Notes: generated by a model not told the origin, from the sequence alone. 64,000 nucleotides of DNA from Taeniopygia guttata (GCF_048771995.1 NC_133025.1:1178001-1242000), one strand, 5' to 3'; positions 31,677 through 44,514 are shown, counted from the stretch's first letter. A program made the numbers and translations.

Positions 31677-32401
31677 TGTCAGAACTCAAAATGTCCCTCA
31701 GACATTTTTGGAGGTTCCAGGCCCTGGTCAGAAGCATTTGAGACCCTGGCAGGCAGCTGGAAACAGCTGTGATTTTGGATTTGAGCCTTAGAATGACTTA
31801 CCAACCTTGCAGGAAGAACAAGAAGTCACAAAATTTAGATATTATAGTAGAAGTAGTCACAAAGTAGAGAGAAGAATTTTTGAGTGCTGTACAGGGGGGG
31901 TTTAGTTTTGTACATGGGGGCCAGAGGTTTTAAGATGGAGGGATTTGGGCCTGCCCTGTCCTCCCTCTTTCTCCTTCCTTACCTCCATGTTCTTGGTGAT
32001 GTTGGCACGCACAGATTGGTTTAGAGCAGAAAGGCACCATTTAATATAGGTAATAGGCATTGGGGAAAAACTGTAACATGTAACACGTAATGTACCATAT
32101 AAAAGATAGAAAAGCACCATTTAATATAGGTAATAGGCATTGGGGACAAACTGTACCCATGTAACACGTAATGTACCATATAAAAGACAGCACCAGCCAT
32201 GGGTGAGGGAAAAAAGAAGCAGTCGGGAGTCAGAGAGGATGTCAGGGTGTGTGTGTGCCTCTGCCTGAGCTGTGAGCAAACCACAGCAGCCTGAGAAGAA
32301 AATATTTTAGATAACTTGCAATAAACTGCCTTGAGACTGAACAAGAGACTGCTGAGCCTTTCTCTGGAAGCTCAGGTTGGAGGAGAGACTTTTCCACCAC
32401 A
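31677..32401 (+). mobile_element. Solo LTR of an endogenous retrovirus
   Basis: This LTR begins 'tgtcagaactcaaaatgtcc' and ends near 'ttttccaccaca'. It has U3 TATA boxes 'accatataaaag' (32,094 and 32,176 regions), AATAAA at 32,319-32,324 and a following T/G-poor R-U5 part. An 80-bp block containing the TATA box is tandemly duplicated. No gag, pol or env frame is present. It is antisense to UBE2H. Confidence 0.85.
32034..32193. repeat. 80-bp tandem duplication inside the LTR U3
   Basis: Copy 1 starts at 32,034 and copy 2 at 32,114, both with 'gcaccatttaatataggtaa', 'taggcattgggga' and 'acacgtaatgtaccatataa'. Each copy contains a TATA box. Confidence 0.95.
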
Positions 32402-33260
32402 CGGAGCCACCCCTGAACGAGGCTGAGCTCTGGCAGAGGAAGAAAAAGCTCCTCAGAGCTGCAGATTCCTGTATTCTTACTCAGGAATGTTTGCACATTT
32501 CTGGGGTTCACAGAAGATTTCAAACCAAACAAAAAAAAATTTTAAAAGTGAGGGATGGTGTATGAACAGCAGCACCCTCTCCCAAAAGGCACAAGTCCCA
32601 CTTGGAACAGATGATTCCTCATCCCACAGAGCTCCCAAATAAAATCTAAGGGGTTATTTGAAGGAAGCAGCCAAGACTTGCCAGCTCCAAAGGAGGATTT
32701 TGATGTTGGAAAGGGCTTCAGCGACTGGAATGGGCACCTGAAGGCATCTGAGGGGGTTTCCTGCTCCCCAAGGATGGATCCAAGCTAAAAACCATTTCCT
32801 AATGGAATTTCCTACTGCTCTCCAAGGTGAAACAAGCCTGACCAATCAAGCCAGCAGTTTTTTTGGTGATAAATCCTTGCTTTTCAGTTTTTCCACACAT
32901 CTATTCCCCGCTCCAAGAGGATGGAGGCTTCAGGGGAAGAAGTTCCATCCACTTTTGGACAAAAAAACCCAAAAATTGGGTTCACCCCAATACCAAGAAC
33001 TGATGCTTTTGCTCCACTGCTCCACAGTAGAGTGAAGTTATTATTAAAAAACCTGGAATAGAGATTGAATTGATCAACACACAAATATGCAGCCAAATCC
33101 TTCTTCTCCCAAAGCCCAAAAATTCCTCTCGTCTTGGGATCTGAAATCCCATAAAAACATTTTGCAGACTAAAAGTCTTTATATTACACTGGTATATCGC
33201 TCCACCTGCAAACTTTAAGCCCAAATCACAAGATTTTGAAGGAAAATGAGTATTTGTTAC

Positions 33261-33335
33261 CTATAGATGGGGATTTGAAGGGGTATTTGTCAGGAAGGTC
33301 GACTCTAACTTTCCATACTCCACCTTCATACGGTG
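33261..33335 (-). CDS. UBE2H: UBE2H coding exon 3
   Basis: This exon codes [20 protein letters not shown] and KSPSI (residues 44-68), with split Thr and Gly codons. This is the core beta-sheet of the UBC fold, with the conserved Y-P-F-K-S-P turn. The acceptor is 'cctcccttgcag' and the donor GTAACA. Length is 75 nt. Confidence 0.98.
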
Positions 33336-33877
33336 CTGCAAGGGAGGAAAAGCAGGAATTAGACACTGCACAGTGAGGAGAGGATAAATAGAACCAGAGC
33401 ATTCAGGAAAACACATCTCTGGAATAATCCACAGCTCCACTGGGGGTGAGATTTCAAAGCTCCCACGGGAAAAGCCTTTTTCTTGCTCTGCTTCACACGA
33501 TTTGAAAAGATCCCAGCACGAAGACACCAGAGCCTGATTAAAAACAGGCACTGTGAGATAATCTCCTTACCTTTGGAGATGGTGCGAAATTAAGGTGGAA
33601 AAGCCATTTTAATGACAAACTCCATGGAAATTCCCATGACTGAAGCAAGTTTGGCCAGGCCTAGGAAAGCTCAGGGATGCTGAAGGAGCTTTGCAGAGCT
33701 CCAAGGGATGGGGTCTATCCATGACCACGCTCACAGCTGGATCCTCCCCACCCTCCAGAAGATGGATTTCTCCCTATCCCCCTTAGATTTGCTCATCCCT
33801 TCCCCTCTGGAATGTCATTTCCTCATTCCCCAAGCCAGTGGATTGTTTTTTTTGGAAGGGCAGGGTGACAAACTTAC

Positions 33878-33954
33878 TTCCTTGTGGTCCATAAAACTTC
33901 ACGACAAATTCGTTGAGTCCTCCTAAGATTGTGACTTCGTGTTTGCTCTCGATC
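33878..33954 (-). CDS. UBE2H: UBE2H coding exon 2
   Basis: This exon codes [20 protein letters not shown] and YGPQG (residues 19-43), between split Leu and Thr codons. It forms helix 1 end and the first strands of the UBC fold. The acceptor is 'acttgctgcatcag' and the donor GTAAGT. Length is 77 nt. Confidence 0.98.
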
Positions 33955-34959
33955 CTGATGCAGCAAGTCAAGGAAAAACATCCAATCCAGGAAACAAAAC
34001 CCATTTACTCACACCCAAGGAATTCATTCCAAGCCCATTGACCCAAATATCCAAAATATCCCAAGCCCCACACGGAATTTCAGTGTCCTGACACATCTAA
34101 GTGACCACAGTGACGTTGGTAAAAGCCAATTCCCCACCCTGAGGAATCCTGGCGTGAATCCTCAGAGTTTTCCATTTTCCATCCCCTCCTGCAGAGAGTA
34201 AGCTCAGATTTGGGAGAGCACTGGGATATGTTTGAAATAAATCCACTGCTCCAATGAATTCTATTTTCCCCTCCCACAGGTCCTATGCAAAATTGTGGCA
34301 ATCTCACGTTAATTTGACTTGCAAGACCAAAAAACTCCTGAGTCTGGGGAGAGAAGGGGTGAAAAGAACAACAGGAAAAATCAAAGTGCTTTGGGAAGAA
34401 GGGAATACAAAGGGAAAGGCAAGTGGGGAAGAAGGGAATACAAAGAGAAAGGCAGGAAATCTTTATTCCAAGCCAGGCTCGGTTAAAACAATTAGTGGTG
34501 AAGTTTGATGAGGAGTTCTGCTGTAAATCAGGGTTAATGGATTGGGAATAACATCCCACAGTCTGGATAAGAATTACAAGGGAAGCAGGAGAAAATCAAA
34601 GGTTTGTTCCCACCTGAACTTTGGCTCTGCAGCTCCCACTTGAGGGAAGGGAACACGGAATATTTCATATAAAGATCCCTCACATCCCAGCAGGGGCTTG
34701 GCAGGGATGTTCCAGCTACAGGGAACTAAAAAAATTCCCCTTTTTTTCCGCCCCCTTTGGATGGAAAAGGTTTCCTGCTTTCATGGCACCAAGTTCGCCC
34801 AGGACTGCAGGAATTCCACAGACCTTGATGGCACCTGGGCACACACTGAAATATTCCCAACCCAGCAGGAATTCCCAAAAAGCACCAGAAACAAAGAATT
34901 CCTACCTCAGAGCCTCGATTTTAAATTCCAACCTATGAAATCTGCTGTGTGAGAACAGG

Positions 34960-35660
34960 AATTCCAGGGTAATGGGAAATTGGGATAACGGGAATTTTGG
35001 GATAACAGAAATTCCAGGGTAATGGGAAATTTGGGATAACAGTGACAAAAACTGGGATAACAGAAATTCTGGGATAATGGGAATTTTTGGATAATGAGGA
35101 AATTTAGAATAAGAGAAGTTTCAGGATAATGGGAATTTTGGGATCAAAGGGGAAATTTGGGATAACAGAAATTCCAGGATAATGGGAATTCTGGGATAAC
35201 AGAAATTCCAGGATAATGGGAATTCCAGGATAACGGGATATCTGGGATAACAGAAACTCCAGGATAATGGGAATTCTGGGATAACAGGGAATTTGGGATA
35301 ACAGAAACTCCAGGATAATGGGAATTTTGGGACAGCAGTGACAAAAACTGGGATAACAGAAATTCCAGGGTAATGGGAATTTTGGGATAATGAGAAAATA
35401 TAGAATAAGAGAAATTCCAGGATAATGGGAATTTTATGATAACGGGAATTTTGGGATCAAGGGGGAAATTCGGGATAACAGAAATTCCAGGATAATGGGA
35501 ATTTGGGGATAACATAAATTCCAGGATAACGGGAATTTGGGGATAACAGTGACAAAAACTGGGATAACAGAAATTCTGGGATAGTGGGAATTTTGGGATA
35601 ATGAGGAAATTTAGAACAACAGAAATTCCAGCATAATGGGAATTCTGGGAAAAGCAGCAT
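34960..35660. repeat. 34-bp minisatellite, about 20 units
   Basis: The unit is 'ataacagaaattccaggata' plus 'atgggaattttggg', with shorter copies and occasional 'cagtgacaaaaactggg' inserts that recur at about 300-base intervals. Confidence 0.97.
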
Positions 35661-36289
35661 CACTCCAGGTTTGTGCTGAAAAGGCTCCCAAGAAGTGTCG
35701 TGGCTGAGGGACATTTGTCACCAGATCTTTTCACGGCACTCAAACTTTAAAAGTTCCTGTTGTGGTACTAATTCCTCAGGAAATGCATCCCTGGATAACT
35801 ACTCCAGGTTCCCAGAGTCCTGCATGGTCCCGCTGTGTGCGATGATGGCCCAGAAAATGTTGAATTTTCTGGATTTGCACACTCACAGACGCTTCACAGA
35901 TCAGATTAAACACAAATGGTTTTACTTTGGACTAAATCAAGTCCTGCTTAATAAAAAGCAGCTCCCCCAGGCTGATCCTCAGCAGCTCCAGCCTGGATGC
36001 TCCTCAGCTCCCGGAGTTAATGCCAACTGGAAATTAAAGCTGAGTTTTCCACACTCAGACTCAATCCTGGTGTTGCCAAATTCAAAAAATATTCATGAGC
36101 CACAGAGGGCCACACAGGAATATTGTCCTTGTTGTGGCAAAGACTTAGAATTCCTACCAAAAAATCAGAGAGTGAATGAGGTTCATGAAAGGGAGAAATG
36201 TTGGGATGAAAGTTTGGGAACAACCGCATTGTTTATCAACAGAAAATCTTCCCTGTGAGGGGGGTGAGACCCTGGCACAAATTCCCAGA

Positions 36290-36432
36290 GCAAATTCCCT
36301 GGATCCCTGGGATGTCCAAGGCCAGGCTGGATGAGGCTGGAGCAGCCTGGGACAGTGGGAGGTGTCCCTGCCATGGTTTGGGTTGGAATCTTTAAGGTCC
36401 CTTCCCACCCAAACCATTCCCTGACTCCATAG
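36290..36432 (+). mobile_element. CR1 3' end
   Basis: The sequence runs through 'ggatccctgggatgtccaag', 'gccaggctggatgaggctgg', 'ggaggtgtccctgccatggt' and 'cacccaaaccattccctgac'. Confidence 0.92.
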
Positions 36433-39400
36433 CTGAGGACAGACTGAAAATAAAGTGGATTTCAGCAACAAAGCCCTTGTATCAGCACAGGGGACATCTC
36501 CACAAGTGCAACAGCAGAAATGAAGCTGGGAAAGCCCTCCTTCCTTGAAATCAGGTGAATTCCAGTTACTAACACAGCTGAGGTGAACCATCTGCCCTCT
36601 CCCTTCTCCATAAAGACGCCCAGGAAAGAGAAATCTTGGAATCCCACCAACAAAAGAGCTGAGAGCACTCCTGGGAGAACTGCATGGAGCTGGTACAGAG
36701 AACATTTCCTTCCTAGAGCTTTTTCCACCTCCAGAAACTCCTCAGGAAGGGAAAGAGTTCTTGCAGAAGCTGGGACTCTGGGAAATCCAGGAATCTGAGG
36801 CAGATCTCCAGGCTTCTCCATCCCATAACCCGTCCCAGCAGCACAGGGGAGCAGCAGAAGGGACTGGACACCTCTGGAGCAGTGTCCAGACCACATTCCC
36901 AGAGAAAGCTCCACCATCATTCCTGGTGATGTACCTGGGAGTGAACCCAGGCTCTGACCCAGCTGTTATCTCAGCTCAGGCTGAATTTTTTCCATAAGGC
37001 AAAAGTCTTAAAGCCAATCCCAAATGAATTCTGCCCCAGACATGCCAGGAATTAATCAGCAGGCTCAGATCCAGGAGCAATCCAGGCCCACAATCCTGAA
37101 GGAACCCAGCTGTGCCGAGGGCACTGGGATGTCCTCTCCTGCATCCAGGTTCTGGTGATGGATCCTGCAGCAATTCCAAGAACTCCCAGGAATGAGAAAC
37201 TCTCCACGTCTTCAGAAAGTGAGCACAGCTTCAGGAAAGCCCAGGAAAGGAGAACCAAGAACTTGGAGCAAGATTCCCACAATTAAGGTGATCTCCACAC
37301 CTTTCTCCTGGGATTGCTGTATTTGTGCCCAGAATTCCCAGCCACCCCTTTCATTGGATACTGATGTGTATCCCTGCAGAAAGCCCCCAGGAATTCAACC
37401 ACACATCCAGCATTTTTTGGGAAGACCATTTTGGAAGACTATTTTTTGGACCTTTTAGTCCATCCTGTCCAGGTTAATCTCTCTGCACCCACGTTCTCTT
37501 CATCAGTTAAATTTACAAAAATCCAAGCAATTAATGGATAAAGACTTTAAACATTCCTGATTCCAGGGGTTCACCCTGGAAGGAGCCCTTGTCCCCACAG
37601 CAGGACACAGAGCCAAGCTCACAGCTACAAACCCGTCCTGTAACACATCCCACACCCTGAAATGTTTAAAAACCATCACCCAAATCCCTCCCAATACTTT
37701 TGGCCTTGCTGCTTTTATCTCCTCATCACCTCAGGATGCCAACTGGACCTGGTGCCAAAAAAACCCAGTGGAAAAGTCAAGAAAAAAAGAGAAAAATCTG
37801 GATATGAGTCAGATCTCTAAGCTCAAAAGCCACAGAAATGAGAAAAGAGTCCTGAGGACCTGAAGATAAATTATCTTATTCCCAGGACTATGAAGAGAAT
37901 TTTAACACCAGTAAACAGTGGGAATATTGAGATGATGCTATGGAAGCTTGTTTTCAAATAACAGCTTGGAAGGGCTGCTGGGAAAGAGCCAAGGGAATTT
38001 TTCAGGCTCCCCTTCCAGTGCCTTAAACATTCCAGGAGCTCCAAGGAGGACAGAGCTGTGGATTCACACAACAGGAACAGCCCAGGTCCCTGTGACAGTG
38101 ACAGGAACAGCTCAGCTCCCTGTAGGGATCAAGGCTCTGCTTTCAGGGCTGAACTCATTGAGGAAACAAATGGAAATTGTTTCCTCAGAATAAAAAGCAA
38201 TTTAAAGCATTTTGGTTTTTCTACATCAGGACGAAATTCCCACAAAACCTTTCAAATCTGGAGTGTCAGGACCTGTCCAGCAGTCAGGAAAAAGTGGCCA
38301 CTGTGGATTTGCCTGTTTCAGGGTCAAATTCCCATTTCCTCATCCTCATGCAGGGCCACCCACCACTGCAGGGCTGGATTTCCCCTGCAGCAATAAAATA
38401 AAAATTTGTTAGGATTTGACTTCACACTCAGATCTCCCCAAATCCCAGCTGAACATCATGGCCTACAGATGGTCTGTCTGTTCACAGGGTTGAGTGGCTT
38501 TTTCCTGGCAAACATTTCACTCAAAAAAGAAAAAAAAAAATCCTTTCATTAAGTTTCTTTAAAATTAACATTAGTTACAAGCTTGGGAAAATGAGTTTTC
38601 CAGCTAAAAATATTCAGCAAGCAACTCAAGTGGCCACAAGCAGCTCTGAGCCAAAAGGAGCAGAAAGATGGAATGTCCTGTGGAAAAATAAAGTTGTGGA
38701 TTTATCTGGGGGTTACAACTGAAGTGAGAGATGGGTTGAGGGTCATAATGAAGAATTAATAATTTTTTAAGGATCTGTGTCACGTCCTCTCTTATTTAGA
38801 CATTTGTCTGCAGGTGGATTACATCACCACAGAAATCATCCTGAATCTGAAGGAAAACCAAACAGCACACCTGAATATATTTTAAAAATAAAAAAGAAAC
38901 CATCCAGCTTTGCCACCTAAGCAGAGAACCTGCCTTTGAGCTAATAAATCACCTTATTTTGTGATAAAAGGTGATTTAAACATGAGATTAACACTCAGAC
39001 AGCTGATTTTTTTTTCCATTGTGAAGAGCTCTACACCACCAGCTCTATGGAAATTTGAGGAGTCAGAGGTGAGAATTCTTCTGAAGGCTTTGCAAGCAGC
39101 AGTTCTGCAACATCAATTACCTCCACCAGTGCAGCTGATGGTTATTCATGTTTATTTTCTTACAAAGGCAGATGAGCCCCAGGATTTAGGAGCTCCCAGT
39201 GCGTGGGCAGCAAAGGGCAAGTTCAGCTCAGTCCCTCCCTGCCTCCAAGCCTCTGGAAGCTGCTTTGCCTCCTCCAAAGTCCCTCCTTGTCCTGGTACAA
39301 CATCCCCAGGTGCCCACGTGGCACATGAAACCACAGCCAGCACCGGGGCTTTGATGCTTTCAGGAATATTTATCCCTGTTTTCCCTTTATCCCTATTTTC

Positions 39401-39754
39401 CCCAACTCCCCGCCCATTATTCACATTTAACTTCCCTCTTCCAGCCCTGCAGGGCACCAGAAAAAATAAAAAAAAAGGACTTTTAGAAGTCAAAAAGGTT
39501 ACAGAGGCCACAAAAAAGCTGTGGTTTCTTGGAGCAGCAAGAGGTGGATTTTTAGCACCTGATTTGTCACAAACTTCTTGAGAACTCCAGGCTAAAATGA
39601 TTCCCATATTAAAATCCACGGGTTTCCCTCAAGCCAGGAATTCTCACTGCCACAGGGCAGCCTCAGAGTTTCTCCCTTTAAGCAAAGAGGTTTTTTAGCA
39701 CCAATCCCAGGTTTGTTATTTGCCAAGAATGTTCTGTTGGGGTTTTACCCTCAC

Positions 39755-40160
39755 ATTCCTGGGGCAAATCCCAACTTTGCTTCCTCTGGAGATGCTCCAA
39801 GGGCTCCCCTCTGCTCTGGAGCCAGGCTGGGAGAGCTGGGAATGTTCTCCTGGAGAGGAGAAGGATCCAGGGAGAGCTTCCAGCACATTCCAGGGCCTGG
39901 AGGGGCTCCAGGAGAGCTGCAGAGGGACTGGGGACAAGGCCTGAGGGACAGGACACAGGGAATGGCTCCCACTGCCAGAGGGCAGCCATGGATGGGATCT
40001 TGGGAATGAGGAATTCCTGGCTGGGCTGGGATTGCCAGAGCAGCTGGGGCTGCCCCTGGATCCCTGGAATGCCCAAGGAAAGGCTGGAGAAATCTGGCAT
40101 GGTGGGATTGGAATGGGATGGGATTTGAGGTCCTTTCCCACCCAAACCTTTCTGGGATTC
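39755..40160 (+). mobile_element. CR1 3' part, copy 1
   Basis: About 400 bases of CR1 carry 'gagagcttccagcacattcc', 'ggggctccaggagagctgca' and the final 'aggtcctttcccacccaaac'. The same region in reverse opens the window at base 1. Confidence 0.92.
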
Positions 40161-40164
40161 TGGG

Positions 40165-40570
40165 ATCAAGGAGGCCCAGAATCCATCCCGAGGGATTTTT
40201 ATGGAAGTTGGGGATGCAAAAGGGAAGGGAGACCCTTCCTGGAGTGCCAAGATTCCCAGTGAAGCTCCCAAATCCCAAAATTCCTTCCTGGAGTGGAGTC
40301 GGGGTGAAGATGGATCCAATGCCAGGCTGGGAGAGCTGGGAATGGAGGGAATTCCCTGGGAAAGGGAGCTTGGGGTGGGATTTTGGGAATGAGGAATTCC
40401 TGGCTGGGCTGGGATTGCCAGAGCAGCTGGGGCTGCCCCTGGATCCCTGGAATGTCCAAGGAAATGTTGGACACTGGGGCTGGAGCTGCCTGGGACGGTG
40501 GGAGGTGTCCCTGCCCATGATCTTTAAGGTCCCTCCCAACCCACACCATTCTGGGATTCCGTGAGTCTGA
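40165..40570 (+). mobile_element. CR1 3' part, copy 2 (head-to-tail with copy 1)
   Basis: This repeats 'gaattcctggctgggctggg' and 'attgccagagcagctggggc' of copy 1 and ends 'cacaccattctgggattccg'. It lies immediately downstream in the same orientation. Confidence 0.9.
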
Positions 40571-41559
40571 ACTGGCCTTTTCCAGGAACCCCACAGCTCT
40601 GAAAGCCACAAAACCATTTTGAATCCTCCAGAACACAGAAAAAGGACAGCAGAGCACTCAGAGGACAAACAGCTTTCCCTTGGCTCTGCTGATCCCTGTG
40701 ACAAGTGAAGGGACACCTCAGCACAGAGGGTTTTCACTCCTTGTAAGACAACCCCAGCTCTGTCTGCTGCCAGAAACGCCCTGCAAGGACAGGAATTGTG
40801 AATTAATAACTGAGCAGCAACCTGTGCCTGCCTGCTGAGTTTTCATTTTACTGCACACAAGACTTTCCTTGTTGGAAATGCAGCTTTGCTTTGAAAAAAA
40901 AAAAAAACAACCAAAAAAAACCCTTCCTGGCCACTTCTCCACCAGGTTTTACCTGCCTGAGGGAAGAAATCACACAAAAAAAAGAGAAAAAAAAAATTCT
41001 TCAATTATTCTACAGGCATCCCTCCCAGTTTCACATGAGGATGGCAAATTTCCCCCAGACAAACCCCTTGGTCATCACTGACCCCATCAACTTTCCTGGG
41101 AAGCAAAAGGCACCTTCTGGATGAAAACAGGGATTTGAGGAGAAGGAAATGCTGTTCCAGCAAAGCCTCCAGCCTGCCCTGCTTGCTTTGGAGCTCCTGG
41201 TGATTTACATCTGGCTGATTTCCACCCAGCTTTGTGCCAAGAAACTGGAGTAATAAAGAAAAGGTAGAAGGAAAAGTCAGCTTTTCCCTGGAGACACTTT
41301 GCAGCCGAGTTGGCTCTCTGAAGCCAGCACAAACCAAGTCAGCATTTTCCTCCACTCCAGCCTCCAAACCTGGTTTTCCTTCCCCAGAAGCACCACAGGA
41401 AAAAAAAGGTGCATCCCATTCCATGCTGGATGGAGCAGCACTGCCCTTCTCCTACAGAAATAAATCCACTTACTGCCCTCCCCAACCCTCTGCTGCTCCC
41501 TTAAAAAGTTTCAGCTTGGAAAAAAAGGCAGGTAAATATTGGATCTTTTATCCATGGAA

Positions 41560-42258
41560 GAGAAAGGAGATGGGAAGGGTCTGGAGGGGCTGAGCCTGGA
41601 GCAAAGGAGGCTCAGGGGGGACCTTGTGGCTCTGCACAAGTCCCTGCCAGGAGGGGATGTTGGTTTTCTTAGCTTTTATAGAGATGGGGTAATTGAGAGG
41701 TGTTTTACAAGATTTTATTCTATTATGAATCACAATAAATAGTAAAACACATTCTAATTCTCTATAATATCTAATCTTTTTACAAAACCCTATTTTAAAA
41801 CTTCTTTCTAATTCAATCTTTCTCTCAACAATATCATCTCTAGTCTATAACCTTCCTAAATCAACACATCTCATCTCAATATTTATATACAAATATACCA
41901 AACTATATAAACTTACTAACAAATTTTACAAATTCTTCACAAAATTCTTCACAAATCCATTTCCCACACGGGGACAGCCAGGGGGGTTGGGCTGTGCTCC
42001 AGGGAACAGGGACAGGAGGAGAGGGAACGGCCTCAGGATGGGCCAGGGGAGAGTCTGGGGGGATTTTAGGGAAAATTCCTTCCTGGAAAGGGTGGTCAGG
42101 CACTGGAATTGCCCAGGGCAGGGCAGGGGTGGAGTGCCCATCCCTGGAAGGATTTAAAACCCTGTGGATGTGGCACTTGGGGACATGGGTGACCTTCCAG
42201 TGCTGGGAATGGCTGGACTTGATGAGCTCAGAGGACTTTTCCAACTAAAATGATTCCA
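41560..42258 (+). mobile_element. CR1 element split by a G-poor insertion
   Basis: The left part has 'agcaaaggaggctcaggggg' and 'gaccttgtggctctgcacaa'. The right part has 'gggaacggcctcaggatggg', 'tggtcaggcactggaattgc' and 'ggacttttccaactaaaatg', ending with the octamer-like 'attccataatcc'. About 300 bases between them (roughly 41,662-41,962) are foreign to CR1. Confidence 0.92.
41662..41969 (+). mobile_element. G-depleted insertion inside CR1, possible hyperedited retroelement piece
   Basis: From 41,712 to 41,969 (258 bases) I count 3 G and 59 C. It interrupts the CR1, so it arrived later. It includes AATAAA in 'cacaataaatagtaaaacac'. I could not match it to an LTR in this window, so its class is open. 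Confidence 0.5.
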
Positions 42259-44043
42259 TAATCCTGTTTTTTTTTTTCCTGTTTGTTTGTTTTAATTAGA
42301 TAAAACAGATTGGAACAGACTTGTCTAGAACTGTGCTCAGCTTCCACGGGATGGGCCAATACTCAACTGCAGTGGTGGCACCAGGAATTCCCTCCCTCCA
42401 TCCCATAAACAGATCACAATCCCTTCAAAGAAGAGCTCCAGGATCCTGGCAAGGAGATTCATTAGCCAAGGGGAGAAGAAGCTGGCACAGGAATTTTAAA
42501 GGGGATTGGATTTGATGGAAGGGAGCTGGAATGAAGCTGGGATCAATAAAGCTGAAGGGATGTCCCTGTGTGTGACCACAGCACAAAATTTCCTTAAATT
42601 TCAGGAAAAGCCAAACAGGGATCCAAGAGGGGCAATTAACACCTAATTAGAAGGAACTTTCAAAGAGCAAACTCCTTAAATGGATCCTGCAGGGAGGGAA
42701 CTGCAGGGAGGACTTCTCTGGGATAACTGGAGAGGCAAAAACCATCCTCAGGATTCCACTCTGACCTGAGAGCTTCCCGGGAGAATTCCACAGAGCTGGA
42801 AATCATCAGGCACCAGAAGAATTCCCCACTCTGAGTCTCAGCTCAGGGGAGCCAGAGCTGGATCCAGGAGCACTGAGGGTGGAACTGGAGTAGTTCTGGT
42901 GGCCACACACCTGTCCCTGAGCTGCAGGAGCAGATTTAATGTCTGCATCACCCCAAGCTCCCTCCCAGAGAAGTTGGTTTCCATGGAGATGGGACATGCT
43001 GGTGGAATCGAGTGGTTCGTGTACAAATCATCAACTTCTCAAACCAGCCAGAAATTTCAAGTGTGTTTTCAGAGAAACATCAGGAGGAGAAAATACAACC
43101 TTTGCTTTTTTCCAGGTGTGCTGGCAACGGTTCATTTCCTCTTTGGGAGGATTCAGGAAGTGCTGAAACTCTTGTGAAAGAGTTTCCCGTGGTTGTGAAA
43201 CCACAGGACTGAGTGTGACCCCAAATTTGTGCTAGACCTGACACCAAACCCAAGATCTGAGTGTATTTTGGGCCTCATCACATGATTTACAAGAAGCAGA
43301 TTGCTTTGACATATTCAAATACTTCTCCAATTTAGTCTTCAGGGAAAAAAAAAAGTATTATTTTAAGATGTGGCCCTTTTCCCTCAAGGGGAGTTTGGGT
43401 TAGGTTGTTGTAGATTTTAGTAAAATGTTTTTTTCACTTGCAGAAATCTCTACAGGCATTCAGAAACTGCCTCAAAGCACCTCAGCAACGAAGCCCCAAA
43501 GAGACAAACATCCATCTCCTCCTGCTGGAAAACCCTTGGGATGAGATGTTTGCACACAAAGCAGAGGAGGCCAAGAGCTGAGCTTTGGCAAGGGCTTATT
43601 CAGAAAAAAAAAATTTAAAAATCCAGAATTATGTCAAGGTCTTGATTTTAAACAAGATAAAAGCGATTCGTGGCAGGAAGGAGAAAGTGTCAAAGGAAAT
43701 ATTTTAAGCTTAAAATAAATGAAGCTTAAATTTAGCTTTGGCATGGAGCAGGTCCAGTTCTGGAGGCAGATTGCACATCCTCTCTGCTGCCCACTGCCAG
43801 GACCTTTCCTTGCCTGCAAAAGATGCTGAATGGCCCCCAGAGACTGAGGAAGAAGATGCTGAGCTCAGCTCAAACTCCAGCCTAACACTGACTTAAAGAA
43901 GGGTGAAACTGAGAACTGGTTTAATCAACACTCCACACTGGGATGCCCCAAGAAACATCAGGCCTGGGAGAGGCTTCCCACAAAAAAACTGAACTTTGAA
44001 CTGCTGAAACACTTCCAAAGTCGTGCTCAGGATCCCAAAAGGA

Positions 44044-44190
44044 TCTCTCCACGGCCTGCCAGGAGCAGAACCCAGTGGGATTTTTGCTCTCCTGCTCCCC
44101 AGGCCTCTCCAACACCAAGGAAAACTGAGTTCTCTCCAGTTTTGTTTTGCAGAGCTCCTTCCAAGCCCACTAGAAATACTCAGGGATGCA
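44044..44190. repeat. Dispersed repeat copy a
   Basis: The words 'ctctccacggcctgccagga', 'gtgggatttttgctctcctg' and 'ctccccaggcctctccaaca' recur in modified form at 45,352-45,475. The family is not recognised; it may be an old CR1 or LTR piece. Confidence 0.6.
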
Positions 44191-44514
44191 TTTCCTGATC
44201 CTACCTGCACAAGGGTTTTTTTCAACCCAACTGCTTGAAATTCCAGCCTGGGCAAGCTGGGCTTGACCTCTAAACCAGACTCAGAGCCCACAGAAATGGA
44301 CAGTGCCAGTGAAAATGAGGCAGCTCTGTGCTCACAAAGCTGCTTCAACTTTAATTCCTCAATAATTGGCTTTTGTGCTTCAAATCCAAACTCCCAGCAG
44401 GAGCTGCCTCCCACCCCAGTGTTTTCTGCTCCAACCACACCAGCAATAAAGTCTCCCAAAGATATTTTGGGGGTGATTTGTCCCTTGAAGAAGAAACAAC
44501 AACTATCTATGATC

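Larger units (their letters stand above)
24444..33260 (-). other. UBE2H: UBE2H intron 3
   Basis: This 8.8-kb intron holds three tandem arrays (25.1, 27.4 and 30.3 kb), a CR1 3' end (31.44 kb) and an intact-looking solo LTR (31.68 kb). Other sequence is A/T-rich and I see no extra exon in it. Confidence 0.9.

Noticed and set aside
22488-32401. One provirus bounded by the two related LTRs
   Set aside because: The LTRs are in opposite orientation, UBE2H exons 4 and 5 lie between them, and no gag, pol or env sequence is seen. They are two separate solo LTRs.
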